Shown here: positions 9,175 through 16,139 of the stretch, one piece after another
Layout of the letters: each line of letters opens with the position of its first letter
How positions within the stretch are numbered: position 1 is the stretch's first letter
Assembly: GCF_022012415.1 (NCBI RefSeq)
Contig: NZ_JAKLTR010000018.1
Coordinates: 1 to 64,000 of the forward strand
Reading direction: 5' to 3'
From: Terrimonas ginsenosidimutans
Lineage (GTDB): Bacteria; Bacteroidota; Bacteroidia; Chitinophagales; Chitinophagaceae
Length of the DNA stretch: 64,000 nt
The notes under the pieces: model-generated
Databases searched by the model: none
Told to the model about the DNA's origin: nothing
The model's input: the letters and a program-made list of their open reading frames with translations, nothing else
Position numbers and translations under genes: made by a program

Positions 9175-10284
9175 TCAATACAGCGAGTAGCGCTTCCCCG
9201 GATGTGTCAGAACCAGGTTTTGCAGTTCCATATTCAATATTGCAGCTGCAACGACGCTGTTCGGCAAGCCGCTTCTGAGATTGATCTCATCGATATGTAC
9301 GGCATCCCGCCCCCGGAGCAGATCTGCAAGTACTTGCTCTTCCTTTGTCAGCTCGATGAAGATCGCTTTCTGCCCTGATCGCCTCCCCGTCATTTTTGTT
9401 TCGGTTCCCCAGTTCATGGTCTCCAGCAGGGATGCCGCATCAGAGATCAGCCCGGCTTTATTACACCGGATCAGGTGATTGCACCCCGCGCTCCTGGGAT
9501 CTGAGATTTTCCCTGGAAAAGCGAACACATCACGATTGTATCCATTCGCCAGCTCAGCCGTGATAATACTTCCGCCTTTGACACCTGTCTCTACCACAAC
9601 CGTTGCATCCGTCATCCCCGCCACGATGCGGTTTCGGGCCGGAAACTGATGCCTGTCCGGGATGGCGGGACTGCGGAATTCGGTGAGTAGCCCGCCTCCT
9701 TCTTTAACGATCTCGCGGGCCAGGCTGGTATGCCCGGCAGGGTAGACCTGGCTCAGCCCATGTGCCAGCACTCCTACCGTCGGTAGTCCATTCTTCAATG
9801 CCGCCCGATGCGCGATCGCATCGATCCCATGCGCCAGTCCGCTTACCACCAGTATACCGAGTGAGGACAGGCCTTCGATCAGCTGATCTGTAACGATCCG
9901 GCCATACTCGGTATTGGTCCTTGTACCAATGACGGCAATGGTCTTTGGATTGTTAAGATCTGCCGAGCCTTTGTAGTAAAGGAGCGTAGGACAGTCATAA
10001 CAATGCAGCAGCCGCTTCGGGTACGCCGGGTCGTTGATGAATAAGGGGCTGATCTGGTATTGCTGAATGAACTTCATCTCCTGTTCAGCCAGGTTGAAGT
10101 CATTGAACTTTCTGATGGCAGCCGCCCTCAGCTCACCGATCCCTTCGATCTTTTTGAGCGTATCGATGGGGCAGGTGAAGATGGCGCGTGCTGAGCCCAG
10201 CTGAGCCATAAGGTTTTTCGCCTGAACAGGCCCAACGTTGGGGATGAGGGTGAGAGCGATCTGGTATAGGAGTTCGGCATGCAT
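9175..10284 (-). CDS. dprA: DNA-processing protein DprA
   Basis: The 369-residue protein has a helix-hairpin-helix/SAM-like N-terminus (about 1-65), the DprA Rossmann-like domain (about 75-300) and a winged-helix C-terminus (about 315-369, DEINLRSGLPNSVVAAAIL). Key motifs are VIGTRTNTEYG (Thr replaces the usual Ser of GSR), VVSGLAHGIDAIAHRAAL, FPARNRIVAG and VVETGVKGGSIITAELA. DprA binds incoming single-stranded DNA and loads RecA in natural transformation. The gene is complete and alone on its strand. A decayed fragment of a diverged dprA occurs 5.5 kb away at 15782-15835, at the far end of the cassette array. Confidence 0.95.
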   Translation of the reverse strand: MHAELLYQIALTLIPNVGPVQAKNLMAQLGSARAIFTCPIDTLKKIEGIGELRAAAIRKFNDFNLAEQEMKFIQQYQISPLFINDPAYPKRLLHCYDCPTLLYYKGSADLNNPKTIAVIGTRTNTEYGRIVTDQLIEGLSSLGILVVSGLAHGIDAIAHRAALKNGLPTVGVLAHGLSQVYPAGHTSLAREIVKEGGGLLTEFRSPAIPDRHQFPARNRIVAGMTDATVVVETGVKGGSIITAELANGYNRDVFAFPGKISDPRSAGCNHLIRCNKAGLISDAASLLETMNWGTETKMTGRRSGQKAIFIELTKEEQVLADLLRGRDAVHIDEINLRSGLPNSVVAAAILNMELQNLVLTHPGKRYSLY

Positions 10285-10799
10285 AGAAACTTGAAATGAG
10301 ATACATAGTTAAACAGTCTTGCGATGAAAGCCCAGGTGTTTTCACGGCGAAAAATTGTTTTTTTCTGATTCAGAAAAGTTGTTAGAGAAGATAACTGAAT
10401 TGAATAAATCAGTTTAGAGAGAGTAATAAATCAACTTTGATAATGTTCGGCCGCGAAGCATACTATAGTCAATCATAGGCCGTGAAAAAGTGTAGGGTAT
10501 CACGATCCGCATTTAAGCGGCTTCTGGTTGAAAATACCATTCCAAATTGCTAATAAAAAAATGACATGGGTGGTTATTTGGTGATAACTGTCTACATGCT
10601 TAAAGTGACATAGTTAACCCCGACCTACTTCATCGAGGTTGAAAATTGACAAAAAATGCAAGCACTTATAATTTTCGCTCTTTTTAAAAAAAGGCCAATT
10701 AACTATTCAATTTTTTGTTGGTGGTGATTAAACTGCTATTTTCATCGTATCAAATGTCTATCGTTATAGGCAAGATGCTTTAAACCTAAACCTCATCTT
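10285..10799. other. AT-rich intergenic stretch before the cassette array
   Basis: No coding frame or RNA gene is recognisable. Base composition drops to clearly AT-rich here and stays so through the array. A promoter-like pair lies near the right end. Near 10667 there is also a TATAAT hexamer 15 bases after TTGACA, but this spacing and type is unusual for Bacteroidota and is not called. Confidence 0.4.
10714..10744 (+). promoter_or_regulatory. Candidate promoter of the A1-B1 gene pair
   Basis: TTTG at 10714-10717 is followed after 19 bases by TATTTTCA at 10737-10744. This resembles the Bacteroidota -33/-7 pair TTTG-N19-TAnnTTTG with one -7 mismatch. It would give a leader of about 50 bases before the ATG at 10800. 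Confidence 0.35.
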
Positions 10800-11864
10800 A
10801 TGCAAAGAAAAATCTTCCTTTTTCTATTGGCATGTTGTGCCATGTTCTTAACCAATTGTTCCAAAAGCGATCTCAATTTAAACCGACAACTCGAAGTTCA
10901 ATCAAAGCAAAAGGCCGAAGATTGGCTTGAGACAAAAGGCGTTGGCGCGGGTCCACTAAGGTTAGGACGAATATCCGCAATCAAAGAGAGCCTTATTTTC
11001 GAGAAAGCCAGCGTTGAGAAATTGGAAGACGGAGAATCTCTTTATATTATTCCTCTGAGTTCAAGCTTCAAAATGATCAATAAGAGCGATAAAGTTCTTG
11101 ATCATTATCTTCTTCTATTTGAAAATAGCAAAGGCGTTTATAAAGGAAATATCATGCAAGTCGAGTCTTCAACTAAATCATTACCCAGGGGTACTCTTGG
11201 CAAAGTATGGGATTGCAATGATGTTAATGTTGATGGGACGTTTAGTTTATTGACTATTTTTGACAAGCTCTTGTATGAAGTTAAATTTGCAGGAGGCAAG
11301 AAGGTCAGTTTTGGTGAGGTGAAAAGCAAGGGTAATAGAGATCAATCAGGAGAAGTATCTACTCAGAACACTAGCTGCACTGACTGGTATTTGGTAACAA
11401 CGACATTTTACGATGATGGCACCACTACCACTACGGAGCAATATTTAGGAACAACATGTACGACTTTGTGTCCAAATGGAGTTTGTAATGAAGGACTGCC
11501 AGGTGGTGGAGATGGGGGTGGTGAAGACCCAGATCCAGAAATTCAGGTAAGCACGGATTATACGTGGAAAGTCTATGAGGATTCAATTCTGCCAGAATGG
11601 AGGGTCTACTCAACAGATAAGATTAAAGCAAAAAAAAGAGCTTCATTACCAAACGGGGGACATTTTACTTCAATTGAGCATGTGAGAACAGTTGGCCCCA
11701 AGTCAGATATTAATTATTATTGGTGGAAGGTTTTAAATGTTTATTCTGCGATTGAAAACAATGGCCAAGATGGAGGAATTTTAGTTCTTGGTTATCAAAT
11801 GGGACATATTTTTCCAAAAGAAATCCTTAAAGAAGAAGAGATTATCTTCACTGAAATTTTCTAG
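10800..11864 (+). CDS. Cassette gene A1: putative lipoprotein with Gly-rich linker, unknown function
   Basis: I do not recognise this 354-residue protein. It has a lipoprotein signal, with a hydrophobic stretch and lipobox LTNC (Cys about residue 20), so it should be membrane-anchored. A region of about 215 residues follows, with a Cys/Thr-rich motif (CTDWYLVTTTFYDDG, then TTCTTLCPNGVC). Next is a GGGDGGGEDPDP linker and a C-terminal domain of about 100 residues holding STDKIKAKK and LPNGGHFTSIEH. In cassette A2 the central region is nearly identical at DNA level, while the part after the linker diverges. The stop lies two bases before B1, so the pair is likely co-translated. This is the only A copy with a complete 5' end. 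Confidence 0.75.
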   Translation: MQRKIFLFLLACCAMFLTNCSKSDLNLNRQLEVQSKQKAEDWLETKGVGAGPLRLGRISAIKESLIFEKASVEKLEDGESLYIIPLSSSFKMINKSDKVLDHYLLLFENSKGVYKGNIMQVESSTKSLPRGTLGKVWDCNDVNVDGTFSLLTIFDKLLYEVKFAGGKKVSFGEVKSKGNRDQSGEVSTQNTSCTDWYLVTTTFYDDGTTTTTEQYLGTTCTTLCPNGVCNEGLPGGGDGGGEDPDPEIQVSTDYTWKVYEDSILPEWRVYSTDKIKAKKRASLPNGGHFTSIEHVRTVGPKSDINYYWWKVLNVYSAIENNGQDGGILVLGYQMGHIFPKEILKEEEIIFTEIF

Positions 11865-11866
11865 CA

Positions 11867-12655
11867 ATGAAGTTAGTCCTTAAGATTGCAATTTGCTGCA
11901 TTCTAACTTGCTTGTTCTGTACTGTTGCTACCGCACAGGCAAGGTTTGCTGGAAAAATTAGAACAGAAGCAGGTGAATATTTCAGAGAAAACAGAGATAC
12001 AGGATTCTATCACTACGATCATTATTGGATATCGGATAGTATGTACATCAGCGATATTAACACCGCTGTGGAAAAAACCAAGAAAGGAGTTACAACTAGG
12101 TCTGTAATGGTGAGGTTGTATGTATTCGTGGACTACCGATCTAAAACTCTGTTTGAATACTCTAGTATGTCAGATACAGCGAGGCTCCTCGGATCACATT
12201 ATTTATATGATACTTTTTCGTTGTCAACTGGTTTTCCTTTTGATATAACGCGTGAAGATGCGAGAAAGAGTGTTAAGGACACAGTACGCTTGCCTGATAC
12301 CATAATAGAGAATAAGACATATAAGCGGTACATGCAGAAGCTGGATACTATGAACCGAACAGAATATTTGGTTTTTTATCTTTCTTGCCAGAGCAATCCT
12401 GGTGTTACTTTTTACCCTACGCTTGCAGAAAAGTTGGGTTGTCCCATAACAATTATCACCGGTTCACTTTCTCCGTATCTACAAGCAAAGCCATATATGT
12501 TTACAACAAGGACACTTGAACGCGATTATTTAACACAAGAAGAACAAAAGGTTTTCGCAGCATGGCGAAAATATGCGGAAGAACATCCCGTCAAACCCTC
12601 TTCGCCAAAAAGGAAATCTAAATCTAGAAAGCGTAAAAAACATTCCGACGAATAA
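11867..12655 (+). CDS. Cassette gene B1: secreted protein with basic tail, unknown function
   Basis: The 262-residue protein has a signal peptide (1 to about 23, ending TVATAQ), a middle region with VFVDYRSKTLFEYSSMSDTARLLG and HYLYDTFSLSTGFPFDI, a conserved LAEKLGCP segment, and a C-terminal helix AAWRKYAEEHPVKP. It ends in a Lys/Arg-rich tail (about 245-262). B2 and B3 downstream share this plan throughout, and the last 40 residues are the most alike. No family is recognised. Its position directly after A1 suggests the two products act together outside the cytoplasm; toxin-immunity, adhesion and stress roles are all unproven. Confidence 0.75.
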   Translation: MKLVLKIAICCILTCLFCTVATAQARFAGKIRTEAGEYFRENRDTGFYHYDHYWISDSMYISDINTAVEKTKKGVTTRSVMVRLYVFVDYRSKTLFEYSSMSDTARLLGSHYLYDTFSLSTGFPFDITREDARKSVKDTVRLPDTIIENKTYKRYMQKLDTMNRTEYLVFYLSCQSNPGVTFYPTLAEKLGCPITIITGSLSPYLQAKPYMFTTRTLERDYLTQEEQKVFAAWRKYAEEHPVKPSSPKRKSKSRKRKKHSDE

Positions 12656-12668
12656 CATTTGAACAGCT

Positions 12669-12746
12669 AAAGTCGACTCCGCAATGAGTGTTTTCGACCG
12701 ATAAATTCAAGGCCAAAAAAGGGCGTCTTTGCCAAATGGTGGACAT
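12669..12746 (+). other. Recombination junction: broken terminator, A-gene 3' fragment, A-gene internal sequence
   Basis: After B1 comes the left half of the terminator seen after B2 and B3 (GTCGACTCCGCAATGAG). The T-tract half is replaced by sequence matching the A-gene C-terminal segment STDKFKAKKRASLPNGGH, which has lost one A in its A-run and is therefore frameshifted. At about 12746 this joins directly to sequence homologous to A1 position about 11050 (IIPLSSSFKM). The order C-terminal piece then internal piece cannot arise from simple divergence and indicates unequal recombination. Confidence 0.7.
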
Positions 12747-13583
12747 ATTATTCCTCTGAGTTCAAGCTTCAAAATGATTCACAAGAGCGATAAGATTCTT
12801 GATCACTACCTTTTCTTATTTGAAAATAGTAAAGGCGTTTATAAAGGAAATATCATGCAAGTCGAGTCTTCAACTAAATCATTACCCAGGGGTACTCTTG
12901 GCAACGTATGGGATTGCAATGATGTTAATGTTGACGGGACGTTTAGTTTATTGACTATTTTTGACAAGCTCTTGTATGAAGTTAAATTTGCAGGAGGCAA
13001 GAAGATCAGTTTTGGCGAGGTGAAAAGAAGGAATAACAGGGATCAAACTCAATCAGGTGAGGTATCTACTCAGAACACTAGCTGCACTGACTGGTATTTG
13101 GTAACAACGACATTTTACGATGATGGTTCAACTACCACTACGGAGCAATATTTAGGGACTACCTGCACCACCTTGTGTCCAAATGGTGTTTGCAACGAAG
13201 GATTGCCAGGTGGTGGAGATGGCGGTGGCGGAAATCCTGATCCTGATCCAGAAATTCAGGTAAGCACAAATTATAAATGGTTAGTTTACACAGATCCAGT
13301 TTTGGTAGATTGGAAGGTTTATTCGACTGATAAATTCAAGGCCAAAAAAAGTTCATCATTACCAAACGGCGGCCATTTCACTTCTATTGAGCATATATCG
13401 ACGGAGGGGCCGAGTACTGTAACAAGTAATTTCGGCTGGAAAGTACATCAAGTAAGTTGGGAATTACAGAACAGTGGACAAAACGCTGACATTTTGGTGC
13501 AAGGGTTTAGGATAGGATTAGGGTTGCCACTTCATCCCATTGAAGAGGAAGGCAAGTTTGTTTATACAATATTATTCCCGTAA
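12694..13583 (+). pseudogene. Cassette gene A2: 5'-truncated copy of A1 (silent cassette or pseudogene)
   Basis: The open frame (usable from a TTG at 12729, 284 codons) matches A1 from residue about 83 onward and is nearly identical at DNA level through the Cys/Thr motif. It lacks the lipoprotein signal and first ~80 residues, which are replaced by the junction sequence. The C-terminal domain differs from A1 (TNYKWLVYTDPVLVDWKVY... ending VYTILFP), while the STDKFKAKK and LPNGGHFTSIEH motifs are kept. Its stop overlaps the B2 start (TAATG). Without a signal peptide it cannot be a lipoprotein as it stands. It may serve as a donor for exchange into A1, or only keep B2 translation coupled. Confidence 0.7.
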
Positions 13584-14377
13584 TGATCAAATTCCTTAGG
13601 TACATAAAAATCATAGTTGCTATTTTCTTCCTTTGCACTAAGGCAAATTCGCAGGATAAATTTTCCGCGAAGTTTGCGACGGAGGTGGGAGGATATTTCA
13701 ATCATGGTAAGGATACTATTTTTTACGGAATAATGAATTCATGGCAGACCGATAGCATGCTTATACAAGAGATCAGCACGTCTGTAAACAAAAACGTTAA
13801 TGGTCAAATTACAAGATCTGTGCGTGTTGATAGAGTTATCTTTATCGACTATCGGAAGAAGGTACTTTTTGAATACTCAAACATGTCGGATACAGCAAGA
13901 CTAATGGGGCCCCATTTTCTGTACGATACTTTTAGTCTAACAACGGGATATCCTTTTAATATTCGAGATGAAGATGTAAAGTATGGACCTCGTCAAGCTC
14001 GGCAGCTTGCTGATACTACAATAGATAGCGTCAGGTATAAGCGATATTTGGAGCGGATTGATTCCCTAAATGGCACTCTTTACTTTACTTTTTTTGCAGA
14101 TTGCGAAAGCCAACCATCAATATCATTATATCCATATCATGCTAGAAAGTTTGGTTGTCCCGTTATGATGGCAACTAGTTCAGACGAAGTTAATATCCGG
14201 AAAAGACCGTATATGTTGAGGAAACGAATGCTTTTGCGTGATTATCTAACCGAGGATGAAGAGAGAATTTTCGCAGCATGGCGGAAATATGCGGAAGAAC
14301 ATCCCGTCAAACCCTCTCCCCCAAAGAAGAAACCTAAATCTGGAAAGCGTAAAAACATTCCGACGAATAACATTTGA
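13583..14377 (+). CDS. Cassette gene B2: secreted protein with basic tail
   Basis: The 264-residue paralog of B1 starts MIKFLRYIKIIVAIFFLCTKANSQ, a clear signal peptide. It keeps the RVIFIDYRKKVLFEYSNMSDTARLMG, HFLYDTFSLTTGYPF and ARKFGCPV segments and the AAWRKYAEEHPVKP helix, then a Lys-rich tail. It is more like B3 than B1 in the N-terminal half (KDTIFYG..SW..DSMLI.EISTSV). The ATG overlaps the A2 stop, so expression may depend on reading through the A2 frame. The gene is intact although its partner A2 is truncated, which suggests B is under selection on its own. Function is not recognised. Confidence 0.75.
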   Translation: MIKFLRYIKIIVAIFFLCTKANSQDKFSAKFATEVGGYFNHGKDTIFYGIMNSWQTDSMLIQEISTSVNKNVNGQITRSVRVDRVIFIDYRKKVLFEYSNMSDTARLMGPHFLYDTFSLTTGYPFNIRDEDVKYGPRQARQLADTTIDSVRYKRYLERIDSLNGTLYFTFFADCESQPSISLYPYHARKFGCPVMMATSSDEVNIRKRPYMLRKRMLLRDYLTEDEERIFAAWRKYAEEHPVKPSPPKKKPKSGKRKNIPTNNI

Positions 14378-14383
14378 ACACAT

Positions 14384-14414
14384 AAAGCCGATTCCGCAAT
14401 GAGTCGGTTTTTTT
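14384..14414 (+). terminator. Intrinsic terminator after B2
   Basis: CCGATTC (14388-14394) and GAGTCGG (14401-14407) form the stem, with a TTTTTTT tract behind. The same element follows B3, and a truncated half follows B1. Confidence 0.75.
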
Positions 14415-14600
14415 GACTTGGGTTTTTATGGAGTCTCCTCTATAATTATAAATGAAAGATTGAGCACCTTCGGTTGTTATCTTCCCTCCTGTTTGTTTCC
14501 AGGAGACGGATTTTATTTTTTCCGAAAAATGAAAAGTATTTAAAAAAAAAGTTATTATGGGGCAAATACAGTTTAAGATCAGTTACAAGGACAGAATGCA
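14400..14600 (+). repeat. Direct repeat copy 1 (post-B2 spacer)
   Basis: About 190 bases from the terminator onward recur after B3 (15507-15700) with about 85% identity by eye. The shared segment includes CTCTATAATTATAAATGAA, GAGCACCTTCGGTTGTTATC, a CTCCTG/CAGGAG hairpin and ATGGG.CAAATAC.GTTTAAG. It therefore belongs to the repeating cassette unit rather than to any one gene. Confidence 0.65.
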
Positions 14601-14603
14601 TAT

Positions 14604-14696
14604 ATTTTGGTTTAGGGGTTCAAACTAAGCCATCTTATAACCCCGTACCCAATAGAAAAAGAAGGTAAATTTATTTACACTGAACTATTCCCCTAA
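14604..14696 (+). pseudogene. Cassette gene A3: 3' remnant with in-frame stop
   Basis: Read in the frame ending at 14696, about 30 codons align with the A2 C-terminus: ILV-stop-GFKLSHLITPYP, then IEKEGKFIYTELFP and the stop. A2 has ILVQGFRIG..., then IEEEGKFVYTILFP. A TAG stands where A2 has a Gln codon. Only this tail survives, joined upstream to the spacer repeat. Its stop overlaps the B3 ATG exactly as in A2-B2. Confidence 0.7.
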
Positions 14697-15478
14697 TGAT
14701 TAAATGTTATCGTCAACTTAAAATAATTGTTTGCTTAAGTGCGAGTCTTACTGCAAAAGCACAGACAGGCTTCTCAGGCAAGTTTCTAACTGAGGTAGGA
14801 GAGTATTACAATCAAGGTAAAGACACCATTTTTTATGGAAAAACCATGTCATGGTTAGCTGATAGTATGCTAATACGTGAAATTAGCACCTCTGTTATTC
14901 GCACCGAGAAGAATACAACAAGGATGTCCGTTAGGGTTGACAGAGTTATTTTTATTGATTATCGAACGAAGGCACTATTCGAGTATTCTGGTTTTTCTGA
15001 CACCGCACGACTTATGGGGTCACATTTTTTGTATGATACTTTTAGGCTCACTACAGGATATCCTTTTGATATAAAAGATGAAGATGCAAAATACAGCCCC
15101 CGTCTGGCGCAACAACTTGACGATACTCTGATTGATAACATAAAATACCATCGGTATTTGGAAAAGTTTGATTCGTTGAATGTGAGTTTGAATAACGTTT
15201 TTTACACGGATTGCGAGTCCTCACCAGCGATAACGATGCTTCCAAAACATGCCATGAAGTTTGGTTGTCCTGTTCTGATGGCGACTAGTTCAACGGATGT
15301 AGAATTACGAAGGCCCTATATGTTTACAAAAAGAACGCTTGAGCGAGATTATTTAACCCCTGAAGAACAAAAGATTTTTGAAGCTTGGAGAAAATATGCG
15401 GAAGAGCATCCCGTCAAACCATCTCTCCCAAAGAAGAAACCTAAATCTAAAAAACGTAAAAAACCTTCCGACAAATAA
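14696..15478 (+). CDS. Cassette gene B3: secreted protein with basic tail
   Basis: The 260-residue paralog of B1 and B2 has a shorter signal peptide (1 to about 22, ending LTAKAQ). It shares DRVIFIDYRTKALFEYSGFSDTARLMG, HFLYDTFRLTTGYPFDIKDEDAKY, an AMKFGCPV segment and the AWRKYAEEHPVKP helix with its Lys-rich tail. Differences between B2 and B3 are spread along the middle, so this is an older duplication than the near-identical A1/A2 central region. Its A partner is reduced to a tail with a nonsense codon, so B3 either stands alone or is silent. No promoter of its own is evident. Confidence 0.72.
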   Translation: MIKCYRQLKIIVCLSASLTAKAQTGFSGKFLTEVGEYYNQGKDTIFYGKTMSWLADSMLIREISTSVIRTEKNTTRMSVRVDRVIFIDYRTKALFEYSGFSDTARLMGSHFLYDTFRLTTGYPFDIKDEDAKYSPRLAQQLDDTLIDNIKYHRYLEKFDSLNVSLNNVFYTDCESSPAITMLPKHAMKFGCPVLMATSSTDVELRRPYMFTKRTLERDYLTPEEQKIFEAWRKYAEEHPVKPSLPKKKPKSKKRKKPSDK

Positions 15479-15491
15479 CATTTGTACAGCT

Positions 15492-15526
15492 AAAGCCGAC
15501 TCAATACGAGTCGGTTTTGTTTTTTG
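15492..15526 (+). terminator. Intrinsic terminator after B3
   Basis: AAAGCCGACTC and GAGTCGGTTTT form a strong stem around a five-base loop, followed by a GTTTTTT tract. It is homologous to the element at 14384. Confidence 0.8.
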
Positions 15527-15700
15527 ACTTGACTTTTATGTAATCTCCTCTATAATTATAAATGAAGGATTGAGCACCTTCGGTTGTTATCTTCCCTGCT
15601 GTTTGTTTCCAGGAGGGATTTTATTTTTCCGAAAATGAAAAGTATTTATAAGAAACAAGATGTTATGGGACAAATACCGTTTAAGATCAGTTACAATCAA
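15507..15700 (+). repeat. Direct repeat copy 2 (post-B3 spacer)
   Basis: This is the second copy of the roughly 190-base spacer described at 14400-14600. Here the segment beginning ATGAAAAGTATTTATAAG can be read as a 40-codon frame (MGQIPFKISYNQDGHPFIEI within it). Copy 1 stops after four codons, so coding is doubtful. Confidence 0.6.
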
Positions 15701-15781
15701 GATGGACATCCCTTCATTGAAATCCAAAAGAGAATATCAATTATTCAGATTTTATAAAAAAATCAAGCTATTCCATTATTT

Positions 15782-15835
15782 AATGCCGCCCGATCGGATC
15801 CCATGCGCAAGGCCGCTCACTGCCAGCATCCCTGC
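15782..15835 (-). pseudogene. Fragment of a second dprA-like gene
   Basis: Read on the minus strand the segment encodes GMLAVSGLAHGI, matching ILVVSGLAHGID of the intact dprA. The DNA aligns with dprA around 9796-9856, with two 13-base identical blocks separated by a 12-base deletion and about 17 of 24 matches beyond. The divergence shows it came from a different dprA allele, not a recent copy. It has the same orientation as the intact gene and abuts an A-gene remnant. Confidence 0.55.
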
Positions 15836-15985
15836 CAAATGGCGGCCATTTCACCTCCATTGATCACGTATCAACGGAGGGACCAACACCGTGTTTAGCA
15901 ACTTAGCCTGGAAAAGTCCATTAGGTCATCTGGGAGCTTAGATAGTGGGCAGGATGCGAATAAGTGGTCCCAACAGGTTAGACAG
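15832..15985 (+). pseudogene. Cassette gene A4: frameshifted 3' remnant
   Basis: The first frame reads LPNGGHFTSIDHVSTEGP, close to LPNGGHFTSIEHISTEGP of A2. After a frameshift SNLAWK, VH, WEL and SGQDAN follow, parallel to A2 SNFGWK, VHQVSWEL and SGQNAD, with stops between. No B gene follows. It marks the decayed right end of the array. Confidence 0.65.
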
Positions 15986-16139
15986 ATTTGTTCCAACATC
16001 TTCTCTCTTATTTATCGGCGGATTGGATCTCTGCGATGATTATTCTTTGTAATTAATAAAGGTGTTGTCAATCTGATTCAGCTCTGTCAGGATCTCTTTA
16101 AACGTTAGCATCCGAAAATAAAGAATCAAAAGAAGACCC

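Larger units (their letters stand above)
15479..16139. other. Gene-free stretch of cassette debris
   Basis: In order it holds the B3 terminator, the second copy of the spacer repeat, a 30-40 codon open frame of doubtful reality (from about 15638 or 15664), a dprA-like fragment, an A-gene remnant with several frameshifts, and about 150 bases with nothing recognisable before the end of the PorE-like gene. The components are annotated separately. Confidence 0.6.

Noticed and set aside
10650-10672. Sigma-70-like TTGACA and TATAAT before A1
   Set aside because: Spacing is 15 bases and Bacteroidota use a different promoter type. It may be chance in AT-rich DNA, and a TTTG/TATTTT pair closer to the gene is preferred.
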